A stretch of 64,000 bases of DNA from Pseudomonadota bacterium (lineage in GTDB: Bacteria; Pseudomonadota; Gammaproteobacteria; Steroidobacterales; Steroidobacteraceae). The stretch is taken from contig JAEWBG010000060.1 in NCBI GenBank assembly GCA_023391335.1, positions 1-64,000 on the forward strand, written 5' to 3'. Within the stretch, counting starts at the first letter, position 1; each line of letters opens with the position of its first letter. Position numbers and translations under genes: made by a program. The notes below the pieces were generated by a model. It saw only the letters and a program-made list of their open reading frames with translations. It ran no database searches and had not been told where the DNA came from. Below are positions 36,282 to 44,510 of the stretch, in pieces.

Positions 36282-36315
36282 AGCTGGGATCGGCGATGAG
36301 TCGCCGGTCTCAGCT
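36282..36315 (+). terminator. Stable hairpin after the TonB-dependent receptor
   Basis: AGCTGGGATCGGCGA (36282-36296) pairs with TCGCCGGTCTCAGCT (36301-36315) with two mismatches and a TGAG loop, 10 bp after the receptor stop. No T-run follows, so it may act with Rho or stabilise the 3' end. Confidence 0.5.
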
Positions 36316-36323
36316 ACTGCTCG

Positions 36324-36434
36324 GTTGAGAGTTGACCGTTGGGAGTTGACGGTCAGAGCCCTGAGCGAAGTTGAGAGTTGCTGGGTGGCAGTGAGATCAA
36401 GGCTGGACGGTCAACGGTCAACGCTCGACCTCAA
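36324..36434. repeat. Heptanucleotide-period repeats (GTTGANN / ACGGTCA)
   Basis: In-phase 7-mers GTTGAGA, GTTGACC, GTTGGGA, GTTGACG start at 36324; a second run (GTTGAGA, GTTGCTG, GGTGGCA, GTGAGAT) starts at 36370; and complementary units ACGGTCA, ACGGTCA, ACGCTCG, ACCTCAA occupy 36407-36434. The opposed orientations allow hairpins. Confidence 0.65.
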
Positions 36435-36554
36435 CGGTGACGTCCATGTGCGTCGTGGTTAATTGTCAGATCAAAGCGGGGACATTCATGTGATCCATGA
36501 ATGGCCCCAGCTTTGTTATTAGTTGCGGTCGCACGCGCCTCGAGGAAATTCTTG

Positions 36555-36575
36555 CCGTCAACCGTCAACCGTCAA
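36555..36575. repeat. Perfect heptamer triplet (CCGTCAA)3
   Basis: Three perfect tandem copies of CCGTCAA in the gap between the receptor and DUF3237 genes. The unit is related to the ACGGTCA/GTTGACG heptamers 120-200 bp upstream. Confidence 0.75.
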
Positions 36576-36644
36576 CCGCGCCGCACATGGATGTGCTGGT
36601 GCCGCGAAGGCAGGACGCCGTGAGCGGCCCAACCGTGCCAGCAT

Positions 36645-37214
36645 TCACTTCACTTGATAGAACCGAATGCGCACCGCTTCCACTTTCGGCGGTGTGCCTT
36701 CGAGATCAAGCGTCGCGACAAAGGTAGCCGACGTCATCCACGCGTAAGGCCCCTTGGGCGCTTCGAGTTTCGGCCTGAAGATCATGCGCGGACCAGTGGG
36801 GCAGGTGAGTCCTTCGTTGAACACGTGGATGACGGTGCCGTCTTCGGCTTTGAGGAAATAGTCTGCCGAGAGTTGCGTGCAATCGCTGGCGGAGTAGGTG
36901 AGCTGAAAATCCCAACCTCCAGGCACCACGCTCCCTTTGAGCTTAGGTCCCGCGACCGTGCCGCCGGTGATCGGAATGTATTGCCGATGACCGAATGCCG
37001 TATCTCCCAGCACGGTCGGCTGATCGATTGTGACGCGCTCTTCGAAGGCGAACTCGATGGTGGGTACTGCGTTCGCAGGAGGTGCTGCGCCAAGCGGAGC
37101 GTCGGCACCGATCGCGAGCATCGGCGCGAATGTACTCATCGCGACACATAGTGGCTTTCGCACGAGCGAGCTCCAATTCGATTGATCGTTTGATCCGATT
37201 GCGGCGCGAATCAT
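36645..37214 (-). CDS. DUF3237 family protein
   Basis: The body (residues about 50-189) follows the DUF3237 beta-barrel pattern: PTIEFAFEERVTIDQP, the HRQYIPITGGTVAGPKLKG hallmark, and GGWDFQLTYSASDCTQL, ending VEAVRIRFYQVK. An N-terminal hydrophobic segment (about 20-40) suggests export, but start choice affects this. The ATG at 37214 overlaps the stop of the alpha/beta-hydrolase gene (ATGA), so the two are translationally coupled. DUF3237 function is unknown; it often neighbours hydrolases of plant-derived compounds. Confidence 0.82.
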   Translation of the reverse strand: MIRAAIGSNDQSNWSSLVRKPLCVAMSTFAPMLAIGADAPLGAAPPANAVPTIEFAFEERVTIDQPTVLGDTAFGHRQYIPITGGTVAGPKLKGSVVPGGWDFQLTYSASDCTQLSADYFLKAEDGTVIHVFNEGLTCPTGPRMIFRPKLEAPKGPYAWMTSATFVATLDLEGTPPKVEAVRIRFYQVK

Positions 37215-38014
37215 GGCGCCGCTTTAGCCACTGCCTTGTTGCGATCGTTCACTGATTCTTCGATCAGCGTTGCAACGCCTCGCGGATCTTCTTGGTGCGC
37301 GACGTGATGGCCGGGGAACGTGCGAATCGTCCAGCCGCGTGCCACGGCGCGCTGCCAGCTCTTGTCGGTCTTGGCGCGCTCATCGGCGGATTGATCCTTC
37401 GGAACGAACGCCACATACGTCACCGGCAGTGCGAGTGCAGCCGGATTCTTATACGACACGGGTTGGCTAAAGCACTTCACGGATTGTTTGACGTTGTGCG
37501 GCGGGGGCGTGCCGGGCTTCACCCAGGGCACTTGCATGAAGCCGTCTTTGAAGCGTTCGGGATCTTGGATGCCGGTGCCGCCGAACAGATCCCACAGCGA
37601 CATGCCGTCTTCCGGCACGGCAGCATCGAGGAACACGACGTGCTTGATGCGATCCGGCACGCGATCCATCACGCCCGTGATCACCATGCCGCCATAGCTA
37701 TGACCGGTGAGCACGATGTCGTGCAGATCTTCGTACAGGATCAGATTCACGACGTCATTAATATGTGTCTGCAAATCGATGTCGGGATTGTTGAGATGCT
37801 CGCGCTCGCCGAGGCCGGTGAGCGTTGCGCGATACACAGTGTGACCATCCTCGGTTAGGTACTTGGCGGTGCTCTTCCATTCCCAGCCGCCGGCGGTGGC
37901 GCCGTGGACCATTACGATCGTGTACTTCTCTTTCGCCGGCGCGGCTTGTGCACTGAGCGATGCGAGGAATAGAAAGCCGATGAGAACGGCGAGATAGCGA
38001 ACGGGTGATTTCAT
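37211..38014 (-). CDS. Secreted alpha/beta-hydrolase
   Basis: ATG 38014 opens a signal peptide (MKSPVRYLAVLIGFLFLASL, cut after AQA). The fold shows VMVHGATAGGWEW (oxyanion loop), the nucleophile elbow GHSYGG, and a C-terminal GHHVAHQEDP supplying the catalytic His. It resembles plant-type esterases of the methyl-ester or hydroxynitrile-lyase group (LVHGA...GWxW), so a small ester is a likely substrate. It lies between the GH43 gene and the coupled DUF3237 gene on the same strand. Confidence 0.85.
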   Translation of the reverse strand: MKSPVRYLAVLIGFLFLASLSAQAAPAKEKYTIVMVHGATAGGWEWKSTAKYLTEDGHTVYRATLTGLGEREHLNNPDIDLQTHINDVVNLILYEDLHDIVLTGHSYGGMVITGVMDRVPDRIKHVVFLDAAVPEDGMSLWDLFGGTGIQDPERFKDGFMQVPWVKPGTPPPHNVKQSVKCFSQPVSYKNPAALALPVTYVAFVPKDQSADERAKTDKSWQRAVARGWTIRTFPGHHVAHQEDPRGVATLIEESVNDRNKAVAKAAP

Positions 38015-38015
38015 A

Positions 38016-38071
38016 GGCTGATGTGTGAAGCGTGAAGTGTGAAATGTGATGTGGAGTGTGATGCGTGATGG
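38016..38071. repeat. Heptanucleotide-period repeat, eight units
   Basis: In-phase units GGCTGAT, GTGTGAA, GCGTGAA, GTGTGAA, ATGTGAT, GTGGAGT, GTGATGC, GTGATGG fill the gap between the GH43 gene and the hydrolase ATG, so they lie in the untranslated leader of the hydrolase gene. Confidence 0.7.
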
Positions 38072-38083
38072 ACCTGCGAGCAC

Positions 38084-39424
38084 CTATCTGAAGCTGACCC
38101 AATCGATTTCGACGGGGCCGCCGCCGGTTTGAGTGACGAAGAGATCGTGAACGCCAGCGGGAATCTTCTTTGCAGAGGCGCTTGCCACTTTCCAGTCGGA
38201 ACCCTTGCCGACCGTCACGCGAGCGAGCACGGGGCCATCTTGGCTATCCAGGCGAATGTCGAGCGTGCCGCCGTTGTCAGACTTCGCGCGCACTCGGATC
38301 GATTTGCCTTTGCCGCTACCGAAATCGACTTCGTTGAATCGCACCCATGAATCGGCGCCGCTAAAAGTCGTCTTCCAGCCTGCGTGCGGATTCGAGTCGT
38401 CTAGGAAGGAGATCGCAACGTCTTCAGGGCTCTTGGCGCTGTAACGATCGATTTGAATCTCGCTCTTTGCATCGACGAGTCCGACGCCGCGCAATGTTGG
38501 CGTGACTTTCTGAATCGTGCCGTCGGGGTTGAAGAACAACTTGTCGGCGCGAATCGAACGATTTTTATCGAAAGAAGGCGAGAGATCTTTGTCGTGATAG
38601 AAGAGATACCACTGACCTTTCCAATCCAGTAGAGAATGATGCACGGTCCAGCAGCCGCTCTCCGATTCATCGAGAATCACGCCGGCTTGTTTGAATGGAC
38701 CCATCGGCGAAGAGCTCGTTGCATATTCGAGCCGTTCGGTTTTGTTTTCCACGTGCGGATAGGTGAGGTAGTAGATGCCGTTGCGCTCGAGCGGGAACGG
38801 GCCTTCGAGCAATCCTTTCTCAGGTAGATTCTCGATAACCTTCGGCTCCCCATCGATTTCGGTCATGTTGGGCTTCAACTTCGCAACGAAGATCTTACCC
38901 AAGGAGTAGTAGAGATATGCCGTGCCATCCTTGTCGATGAGCACACCGGGATCGATTCCTTTCACGCCTTCGATCGGCGTCGTCATGGGCGTGAACGGAC
39001 CATCGGGTTTATCCGAAACCGCGACACCAATTCTGAATCCGCCCGTTTTAGCGATCGCTGGGAAGTAGAAGTAATACTTGCCGTCTTTGTACACGCAGTC
39101 CGGCGCCCACATTGCGTACGCGCTCGAATCAACCCAGTCGACGCCCGTTTGCTTGACGATGACGCCGTGATCTTTCCAATCGGTGAGGTTGTCGGATGAA
39201 AAGACGTGGTAGTCCTCCATCACGAACCAGTTCGGTCGACCCTTATATTCCGGCGGCGCCTTGATGTCGTGCGAGGGGTAAACGTAGATCTTGCCTTCGA
39301 ACACGCGCGCCGTTGGGTCCGCAGTGAACTGATCCATGATCAAAGGATTGGTCGCGGATGCCGTCGCAGCGTGGAGCAAACCGACGGAGCTGGCGATGAG
39401 AAAGTGGCGTAAAGAGAGTTGCAT
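38084..39424 (-). CDS. GH43 glycoside hydrolase with CBM6-like domain
   Basis: Signal peptide (to about residue 24). The five-bladed propeller has the GH43 catalytic triad: Asp36 (base, in TADPTARVF), Asp158 (pKa modulator, GIDPG) and Glu207 (acid, LLEGPF). Residues about 330-446 (DSNPHAGWKTTFSGADSWVRFNEVDFGSG, ending PVEIDWVSFR) form a CBM6-type carbohydrate-binding module. Likely acts on arabinose- or xylose-containing side chains in the periplasm or outside the cell. It heads a leftward group with the hydrolase and DUF3237 genes. Confidence 0.9.
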   Translation of the reverse strand: MQLSLRHFLIASSVGLLHAATASATNPLIMDQFTADPTARVFEGKIYVYPSHDIKAPPEYKGRPNWFVMEDYHVFSSDNLTDWKDHGVIVKQTGVDWVDSSAYAMWAPDCVYKDGKYYFYFPAIAKTGGFRIGVAVSDKPDGPFTPMTTPIEGVKGIDPGVLIDKDGTAYLYYSLGKIFVAKLKPNMTEIDGEPKVIENLPEKGLLEGPFPLERNGIYYLTYPHVENKTERLEYATSSSPMGPFKQAGVILDESESGCWTVHHSLLDWKGQWYLFYHDKDLSPSFDKNRSIRADKLFFNPDGTIQKVTPTLRGVGLVDAKSEIQIDRYSAKSPEDVAISFLDDSNPHAGWKTTFSGADSWVRFNEVDFGSGKGKSIRVRAKSDNGGTLDIRLDSQDGPVLARVTVGKGSDWKVASASAKKIPAGVHDLFVTQTGGGPVEIDWVSFR

Positions 39425-39599
39425 TTTGGCTCACTCGAGATCCTGAAGCCGGTCGAGTGTGCCGCAGTGGTGCAGCGAATTACATTCGCGACTTATGAAT
39501 CAGTTTGCGCAGATTTGTTATCGCGCGCTTACTTTGGGCAAGCTGAGCGCGAAAGAGCGGTATTCCGATACAGCGAATCGGAGCGGCCTGCAATACGAA

Positions 39600-39627
39600 G
39601 TGACTGGTGACTCGTGACTGGTGACTA
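39600..39627. repeat. Perfect GTGACTN heptamer array, four units
   Basis: GTGACTG, GTGACTC, GTGACTG, GTGACTA in exact 7-bp phase. A two-unit complementary relative (AGGTCAC, GAGTCAC) is at 39953-39966. Confidence 0.75.
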
Positions 39628-39640
39628 GCCAGAGAATCCG

Positions 39641-39666
39641 TGATCTCCGTGCCCTCCGTGGAAATC
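39641..39666. repeat. Nonamer-period repeat (TCCGTG type)
   Basis: TGATCTCCG, TGCCCTCCG, then TGGAAATC: 9-bp periodicity directly after the heptamer array. A sister copy (TGTGTCCTC, CGTGTCCTC, CGTGTGAAA) is at 40031-40057; both end in a GAAATC or GAAATCC sequence. Confidence 0.6.
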
Positions 39667-39720
39667 TTATTCCGAAGAGACCAAGAGTCGAAGGATTTTG
39701 CGCCGCCACGTTTCATCTAG

Positions 39721-39801
39721 TTCATCCTGTTAATCCTGTCTAAATTCTTTCCGTCTGCATCGAAGAGTTTTTGGACAGGATGAACAGGATTGACAGGATG
39801 G
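39721..39801. repeat. ACAGGAT inverted repeat, single copy
   Basis: TTCATCCTGTTAATCCTGTC (39721-39740) and GGACAGGATGAACAGGATTG (from 39773) are complementary arms of the same element as the three copies at 25571-25932, about 14 kb away. The repeats at 39600-40057 occupy most of the 776-bp gap between the GH43 and LysR genes; the rest shows no gene. Confidence 0.85.
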
Positions 39802-40030
39802 TCAGAGCTAAGAGGGCGGTTCCCGGGGAATCTTTATATGTATTAGAACTCCCCGTCCTCTTTGGACATCATCTTCTCCTTCCGCCCGCCTGCGCGGGTG
39901 CGACGGATCCTTTTGGACCCTGTGCGCTCTTGTGAGATTCTTATCTGGCCACAGGTCACGAGTCACGGGGCCAGAACGCCGTACTTCCACCTGCAGCTAA
40001 CGCGCGCGATTCACATGTCTACTCGAACTC

Positions 40031-40057
40031 TGTGTCCTCCGTGTCCTCCGTGTGAAA
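40031..40057. repeat. Nonamer-period repeat (TCCGTG type), second copy
   Basis: Three 9-mers, TGTGTCCTC, CGTGTCCTC, CGTGTGAAA, near-identical in design to the copy at 39641-39666. Non-coding. Confidence 0.6.
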
Positions 40058-40200
40058 TCCTACTTTCTCCTCCTCTCACGCGAGCCACGCTCGCCCTCAC
40101 TTACTCACTGCTTCCTTTGCGCGTTTTGTGTTGCGTCCGGCTCTGGCCTGATTCGTGTTCCGCTCCTTCTGAAATGCATTGCGGGTGATGACTAGCGCCG

Positions 40201-41118
40201 TCACTCACGATCTCGTTTCTGAAACAACGCGCACACTCGCGAGCGCAGCCAAGCATTGCGCTGATCGTGATGAAACTTTCGATGCCAGAATTGTTTGAGC
40301 TGGATGCGGGGCGGATCGAAGGGTAGGCCGACGGCGCGGAGATTGGCTGAAGCCCGTACGAAATAACGCGCTAGGGGTTCGGGGATCGTCACGATCAAAT
40401 CCGATTGCGCAACGATGATGGGCGCGCTGGCGAAGTGAGGCGTCGAGAGCACAACCTTGCGACTAATCTTCTTGCGCGCGAGATATCGCTCCATCACTTC
40501 CTCGGTGCGACTCTCCGCGTGAACGACCGCGTGCTCGAGTTCGAGATATTGCTTGAGCGTAAGCTTGCGAGCTGTCACCGGATGATCCGCCCGCACTAAG
40601 CTCGCAAAGGTGTCCGTGAACAGCACCTGCTGAAAGAAGTTGCTCTTCTTGAGATCGGGAAAATATCCGATCGCCAAGTCGATGCTGCCGCTTTCCAGGC
40701 CGGTGGCTACATCAGCTGCAGGCAGGCTCACCGAGCGAACCAACGCATTCGGAGCCTGGCGTCGCAGGTCCTTGAGAATGGCCGGCAGAAATACGACTTC
40801 GCCCACGTCCGACAAGGCGATGTTGATCGTCTGGTGAGTTGTCTTCGGATCGAATGTCGGCGTGGACACGATGTCGGTACCGATTCTCTCCAACACCTGT
40901 CGAGCGGCATCGATTAACGAAGTCGCTCGCGGTGTCGGCTGCATGCTGTTCCCAGAGCGCACGAAGAGAGGATCGTCGAAGAAGATCCTGAGCTTTGCCA
41001 ATGCCGCGCTCACCGAAGGCTGGCTTTTCCCCAGGCTCACGGCTGCCGCGCTCACGCTGCGCTTCTTTTCCAAAGCCACCAGGACATAGAGCAGATTCAA
41101 GTCGAGTTCGTGGAGCAT
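40201..41118 (-). CDS. LysR-family transcriptional regulator
   Basis: N-terminal winged HTH (LDLNLLYVLVALEKKRSVSAA, SQPSVSAALAKLR, DPLFVR, residues 6-60), linker helix, then the periplasmic-binding-like effector domain (NIALSDVGEVVFLPAIL, GSIDLAIGYFP). ATG 41118 begins MLHELDLN; an in-frame start at 41133 is possible. It is divergent from purU-ligM-metF with a 119-bp gap, the classic layout for a LysR regulator of that operon. The ligand is probably the methoxylated aromatic or its product (inference). Confidence 0.91.
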   Translation of the reverse strand: MLHELDLNLLYVLVALEKKRSVSAAAVSLGKSQPSVSAALAKLRIFFDDPLFVRSGNSMQPTPRATSLIDAARQVLERIGTDIVSTPTFDPKTTHQTINIALSDVGEVVFLPAILKDLRRQAPNALVRSVSLPAADVATGLESGSIDLAIGYFPDLKKSNFFQQVLFTDTFASLVRADHPVTARKLTLKQYLELEHAVVHAESRTEEVMERYLARKKISRKVVLSTPHFASAPIIVAQSDLIVTIPEPLARYFVRASANLRAVGLPFDPPRIQLKQFWHRKFHHDQRNAWLRSRVCALFQKRDRE

Positions 41119-41237
41119 TTGGGCGACCCGCAAGCTATCCGTATAACTGATACAGCGAATATATCGAATCGCGTTGCCTAATACAGAGGACGCATTAAAG
41201 ATCGGACATCGTGACAGACCTCGCGACCTAAATCTGA
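41119..41237. promoter_or_regulatory. Divergent promoter region, candidate LysR operator
   Basis: The gap between LysR and purU contains GTATAACTGATAC (41141-41153, GTAT and ATAC arms around AACTG), followed by AT-rich ATATATCGAAT. LysR sites are usually imperfect palindromes of the T-N11-A type; this is the best match in the gap. No firm -10/-35 pair could be assigned. Confidence 0.35.
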
Positions 41238-42086
41238 ATGCAGCGCTTCGTCTTAACCCTGTCCGGCCCAGATCGCATGGGCATCGTTGCCTCCGTGGCG
41301 AGTTTTCTGCTCGGCCACGAATGCAACATCGTCGAGAGCGCGCAATTCGGCGATTCAGCCACGATGCAGTTCTTCATGCGCGTGTCGTTCGATTCGGCTC
41401 GTGCAACCACGGCGGCCCGGCTGAGCGATGACTTTGCTGCAGTGGGTCAACGGTTCTCGCTGCAGTGGGCGATTCATGACACGGCAATCAAGCCCCGGCT
41501 CTTGATCATGGTCTCCAAGTTCGGTCATTGCCTGAATGACTTGCTGTATCGACATCGGATTGGCGCGCTGCCGGTGGAGATTCCCGCCATCGTGTCGAAT
41601 CACGCGGACTTTCATCGGCTCGCAGCTCAGAGCGACATTCCCTTTCATCATTGGCCCGTCACGCCTGAGAACAAGCAGCGACAAGAAGAGCAGCTGCTCC
41701 AGATCGTGCAGAAGGAGCGCTGCGATCTCGTCGTCCTAGCGCGGTACATGCAGATCCTTTCGGCGGCCACCTGCGCGCAGCTTGCGGGTCGCGCAATCAA
41801 CATCCACCACTCATTCCTACCGAGCTTCCAAGGCGCGAAGCCCTATCAGCAGGCGCACGATCGCGGAGTGAAGTTGATCGGTGCAACGGCTCACTACGTC
41901 ACTGCAGATCTGGATGAAGGACCGATCATCGAACAGGACGTCGCGCGCGTCGATCACTCGATGAGTGTTGAAGACTGCGCCGGGGTGGGCCGCGACGTCG
42001 AATGTGCAGTGCTGGCGCGCGCCGTGCACTGGCACGTCGAACATCGAATTCTTCTGAACGGTAACCGGACCGTGATCTTTCGTTAA
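41238..42086 (+). CDS. purU: Formyltetrahydrofolate deformylase
   Basis: Hydrolyses 10-formyl-THF to formate and THF. An N-terminal ACT domain (residues 1-80: LTLSGPDRMGIVASVASFL) precedes the formyltransferase-fold domain with the conserved INIHHSFLPSF catalytic block (Asn and His) and the YVTADLDEGPIIEQD block with the catalytic Asp. Length 282 is standard. Here it opens an operon with ligM and a metF-like gene rather than purine genes, so its job is probably to recycle THF and drain C1 units from O-demethylation as formate. Confidence 0.95.
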   Translation: MQRFVLTLSGPDRMGIVASVASFLLGHECNIVESAQFGDSATMQFFMRVSFDSARATTAARLSDDFAAVGQRFSLQWAIHDTAIKPRLLIMVSKFGHCLNDLLYRHRIGALPVEIPAIVSNHADFHRLAAQSDIPFHHWPVTPENKQRQEEQLLQIVQKERCDLVVLARYMQILSAATCAQLAGRAINIHHSFLPSFQGAKPYQQAHDRGVKLIGATAHYVTADLDEGPIIEQDVARVDHSMSVEDCAGVGRDVECAVLARAVHWHVEHRILLNGNRTVIFR

Positions 42087-42123
42087 CGCTTTGCTTAGGC
42101 ATCGCAATCCATCGGGGCTACTC

Positions 42124-43530
42124 ATGACTCAGCAATCGTTAGAACACCTGCTCAAGAACGTGCGCGATCCCGTGGCGATGCTGCGCAACTCGCAGCTCGG
42201 TGCGTACGTGTATCCCGTCGTGCCGACCGAGTTCAGCAATTGGCGCACCGAACAACGCGCCTGGCGCGAAACCGCGGTGCTGTTCGATCAGTGCCATCAC
42301 ATGGCAGAGATTACGATCAAAGGGCCCGATGCTCTGAAGTTGTGCTCGTACACGACGATCAACAGCTTCAAGAACTTTACGCCGGGCAAAGCGAAGCAAA
42401 TGGTGCCGACGAGCTATGACGGCTATGTCATTGGCGATGGCATCTTGTTCTACCTCGACAAGGATGAGCTGCTGTTCGTTGGCCGCGCCCCGACGGTGAA
42501 TTGGCTGCAATTCCATGCAGAGAGCGGCGCGTTCAAGGTGGACTTCATTCGCGACGATCGCTCGCCTTCGCATCCCAATGGCAAAGCCGTTTCGCGCCGC
42601 CACTATCGCTATCAGATCCAAGGACCCAAAGCGGCGGAGGTGCTGCAGAAGTTGAACGGGGGTCCGCTGCCGGATATCAAGTTCTTCAACTTCGATGTGA
42701 TCAACATCAAAGGACGTAAGGTTCGCGCATTGCGACACGGCATGGCGGGGGAACCGGGATTGGAGATCTGGGGCCCCTACGAAGAGCGCGATGAAATTCG
42801 CGCCGCGGTGATGGAAGCGGGTAAAGACGCGGGGATCGTCGCCGTGGGATCGCGCACCTATGCGAGCAACACGCTCGAGTCGGGATGGATTCCCTCACCG
42901 CTGCCGGCGGTCTACACCGGCGAGAAGATGAAGAAGTATCGCGAGTGGCTGCCGGCGACCGGCTATGAAGGGACCGGCTCGATCGGCGGCAGCTTCGTCT
43001 CGAACAACATCGAGGACTACTACCTCACGCCATACGAGCTGGGCTACGGACCGTTCGTTAAATTCGATCATGAATTCATCGGACGCGAAGCGCTGGAAAA
43101 GATGGTGGCCGAGAAACGTCCGCAACGGAAGAAGGTGACGTTCGAATGGAATGGTGAGGATCTGGGTAAGGTGCTTGCATCACTGTGCGATCGCGATCAT
43201 GAGCCGTTCAAGTTCTTCGATCTGCCCATCGCGAACTATGCGTCGTCCTCGTATGACGCGGTGAGAATGAATGGCAACGTCGTCGGACTTTCGATGTTTA
43301 CCGGCTACAGCCACAACGAGCGTTGCGGTTTATCGCTCGGCGTCGTGGATGAAAACATCAATGTGGGCGACGTGCTTACTTTGACGTGGGGAGAGGAAAA
43401 CGGCGGAACGAAAAAACCGACGGTGGAGAAGCACACGCAATGCGAGATTCGCGTGAAAGTGGCCGCCGTTCCCTATTCGCGTGACGCACGAGAGGGATAT
43501 CACCAAGGTTGGCGCACTCGTCAGGGCTGA
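42124..43530 (+). CDS. ligM: THF-dependent aromatic O-demethylase, LigM family
   Basis: GcvT-fold protein: SQLGAYVYPVVPTEFSNWRTEQRAW, YQIQGPKAAEVLQKL, GEPGLEIWGPYEERDEI and a C-terminal barrel (NGNVVGLSMFTGYSHNERCGLSLGVVD). This pattern is the LigM/DesA group that moves the methyl of vanillate, 3-O-methylgallate or syringate to tetrahydrofolate, giving a catechol and 5-methyl-THF. Sequence alone does not separate these substrates. ATG 42124 is behind GGGG; length 468 fits the family. Neighbours purU and metF complete the C1 route. Confidence 0.9.
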   Translation: MTQQSLEHLLKNVRDPVAMLRNSQLGAYVYPVVPTEFSNWRTEQRAWRETAVLFDQCHHMAEITIKGPDALKLCSYTTINSFKNFTPGKAKQMVPTSYDGYVIGDGILFYLDKDELLFVGRAPTVNWLQFHAESGAFKVDFIRDDRSPSHPNGKAVSRRHYRYQIQGPKAAEVLQKLNGGPLPDIKFFNFDVINIKGRKVRALRHGMAGEPGLEIWGPYEERDEIRAAVMEAGKDAGIVAVGSRTYASNTLESGWIPSPLPAVYTGEKMKKYREWLPATGYEGTGSIGGSFVSNNIEDYYLTPYELGYGPFVKFDHEFIGREALEKMVAEKRPQRKKVTFEWNGEDLGKVLASLCDRDHEPFKFFDLPIANYASSSYDAVRMNGNVVGLSMFTGYSHNERCGLSLGVVDENINVGDVLTLTWGEENGGTKKPTVEKHTQCEIRVKVAAVPYSRDAREGYHQGWRTRQG

Positions 43531-43534
43531 GCGA

Positions 43535-44407
43535 ATGCAGGCCCTGGCACTCGATGAATGCGCTGAGACGATCGCGCAACTCGCTCGAGAGGCTTCGATC
43601 GAGCTGAACGTTCCGGATTTAAGGGATCTGGATGCAAGCCGTCCGTTCTTGCCGCGCGGTAAACGCGTTTACGTTAGTCATCTGCCGAAGCAACGCTGGG
43701 ATGAAACGCTGGAAGCGTGCGGCAAGGTGAGCGCCGCCGGCTTCGATCCGATTCCGCACATTCCAGTCCGACTGATCGAGAATGCGCTGCAGCTCGATCG
43801 GATCCTTGCAGGCATCGTCAGCGCGGGAGTCGGTGAAGTCCTTCTGATTGCAGGCGACTACCCGAAGGCGGTCGGGCCTTATTCGCAAGTGGCCGATGTG
43901 CTGCGCGCGGATAAGTTGAAGCAACATGGGATCATGCGCGTCTCGCTCGCCGGACATCCTGAGGGTCATCCCACGGTAGCTGCGGGTGAGATTCGTCGTG
44001 CGCAGTTGGAAAAGGCTGCGCTAGCGGCGCCGCTTGAAACCACGTTCGTCACGCAGTTTTTCTTCGAGGCGTCCCCTTTCCTGAGCTGGGCAACGGATAT
44101 GCGCGCGCAAGGAATTCGTCAGGCTCGACTCGTCGCGGGACTGGCCGGCCCCGCCGGGATCGCATCACTCCTCAAGTTTGCGAAACGCTGCGGAGTCGGA
44201 CCGTCGATGCGTGCGCTTGCCGCACGTCCCGCTGCCTTCGGTAAATTGCTTGGCGAACTCGGACCCGAAGAGGTGATGCACGATCTCGCCATAGCGTATC
44301 GGCGCGACGCAACCGTTTTCAACGGACTGCATTTTTTCTGCTTCGGCGGTTATTTGCGCACCTGCGAGTGGCTGGCGCGGACCGCGGTGTCAGGTTTGCG
44401 AACCTGA
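43535..44407 (+). CDS. Methylenetetrahydrofolate reductase-like protein
   Basis: Residues about 45-260 follow the MetF barrel: KRVYVSHLPKQRWDETLEACGKVSAAGFDPIPHIPVR, GVGEVLLIAGDYPKAVGPY, TQFFFEASPFLSWATDMRAQGIRQARLVAG. ATG 43535 (4 bp after the ligM stop) is chosen; a GTG at 43481 would overlap ligM by 50 bp. In this context the enzyme probably runs in the oxidative direction, turning 5-methyl-THF from LigM into 5,10-methylene-THF. It is divergent from housekeeping MetF, consistent with a dedicated paralogue. Confidence 0.84.
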   Translation: MQALALDECAETIAQLAREASIELNVPDLRDLDASRPFLPRGKRVYVSHLPKQRWDETLEACGKVSAAGFDPIPHIPVRLIENALQLDRILAGIVSAGVGEVLLIAGDYPKAVGPYSQVADVLRADKLKQHGIMRVSLAGHPEGHPTVAAGEIRRAQLEKAALAAPLETTFVTQFFFEASPFLSWATDMRAQGIRQARLVAGLAGPAGIASLLKFAKRCGVGPSMRALAARPAAFGKLLGELGPEEVMHDLAIAYRRDATVFNGLHFFCFGGYLRTCEWLARTAVSGLRT

Positions 44408-44408
44408 C
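44389..44408 (+). terminator. Perfect hairpin at the end of the O-demethylation operon
   Basis: GTCAGGTT and AACCTGAC form an 8-bp stem around TGCG, overlapping the last codons and stop of the metF-like gene. There is no T-run, so intrinsic termination is uncertain, but position and symmetry fit an operon end. Confidence 0.45.
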
Positions 44409-44510
44409 GGCCGTCTAAGATCGCTGCTGCCTCGAACAAATTTCTCGACCGGAGCAGCGGGCTGGTTGGGCGGCGCCTAGAATACGCGCCGCCTTCCCAC
44501 GCTGCGTCCC

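Noticed and set aside
39862..40188. 108-codon rightward frame
   Set aside because: It runs through the nonamer repeats and has no ribosome site or family pattern.
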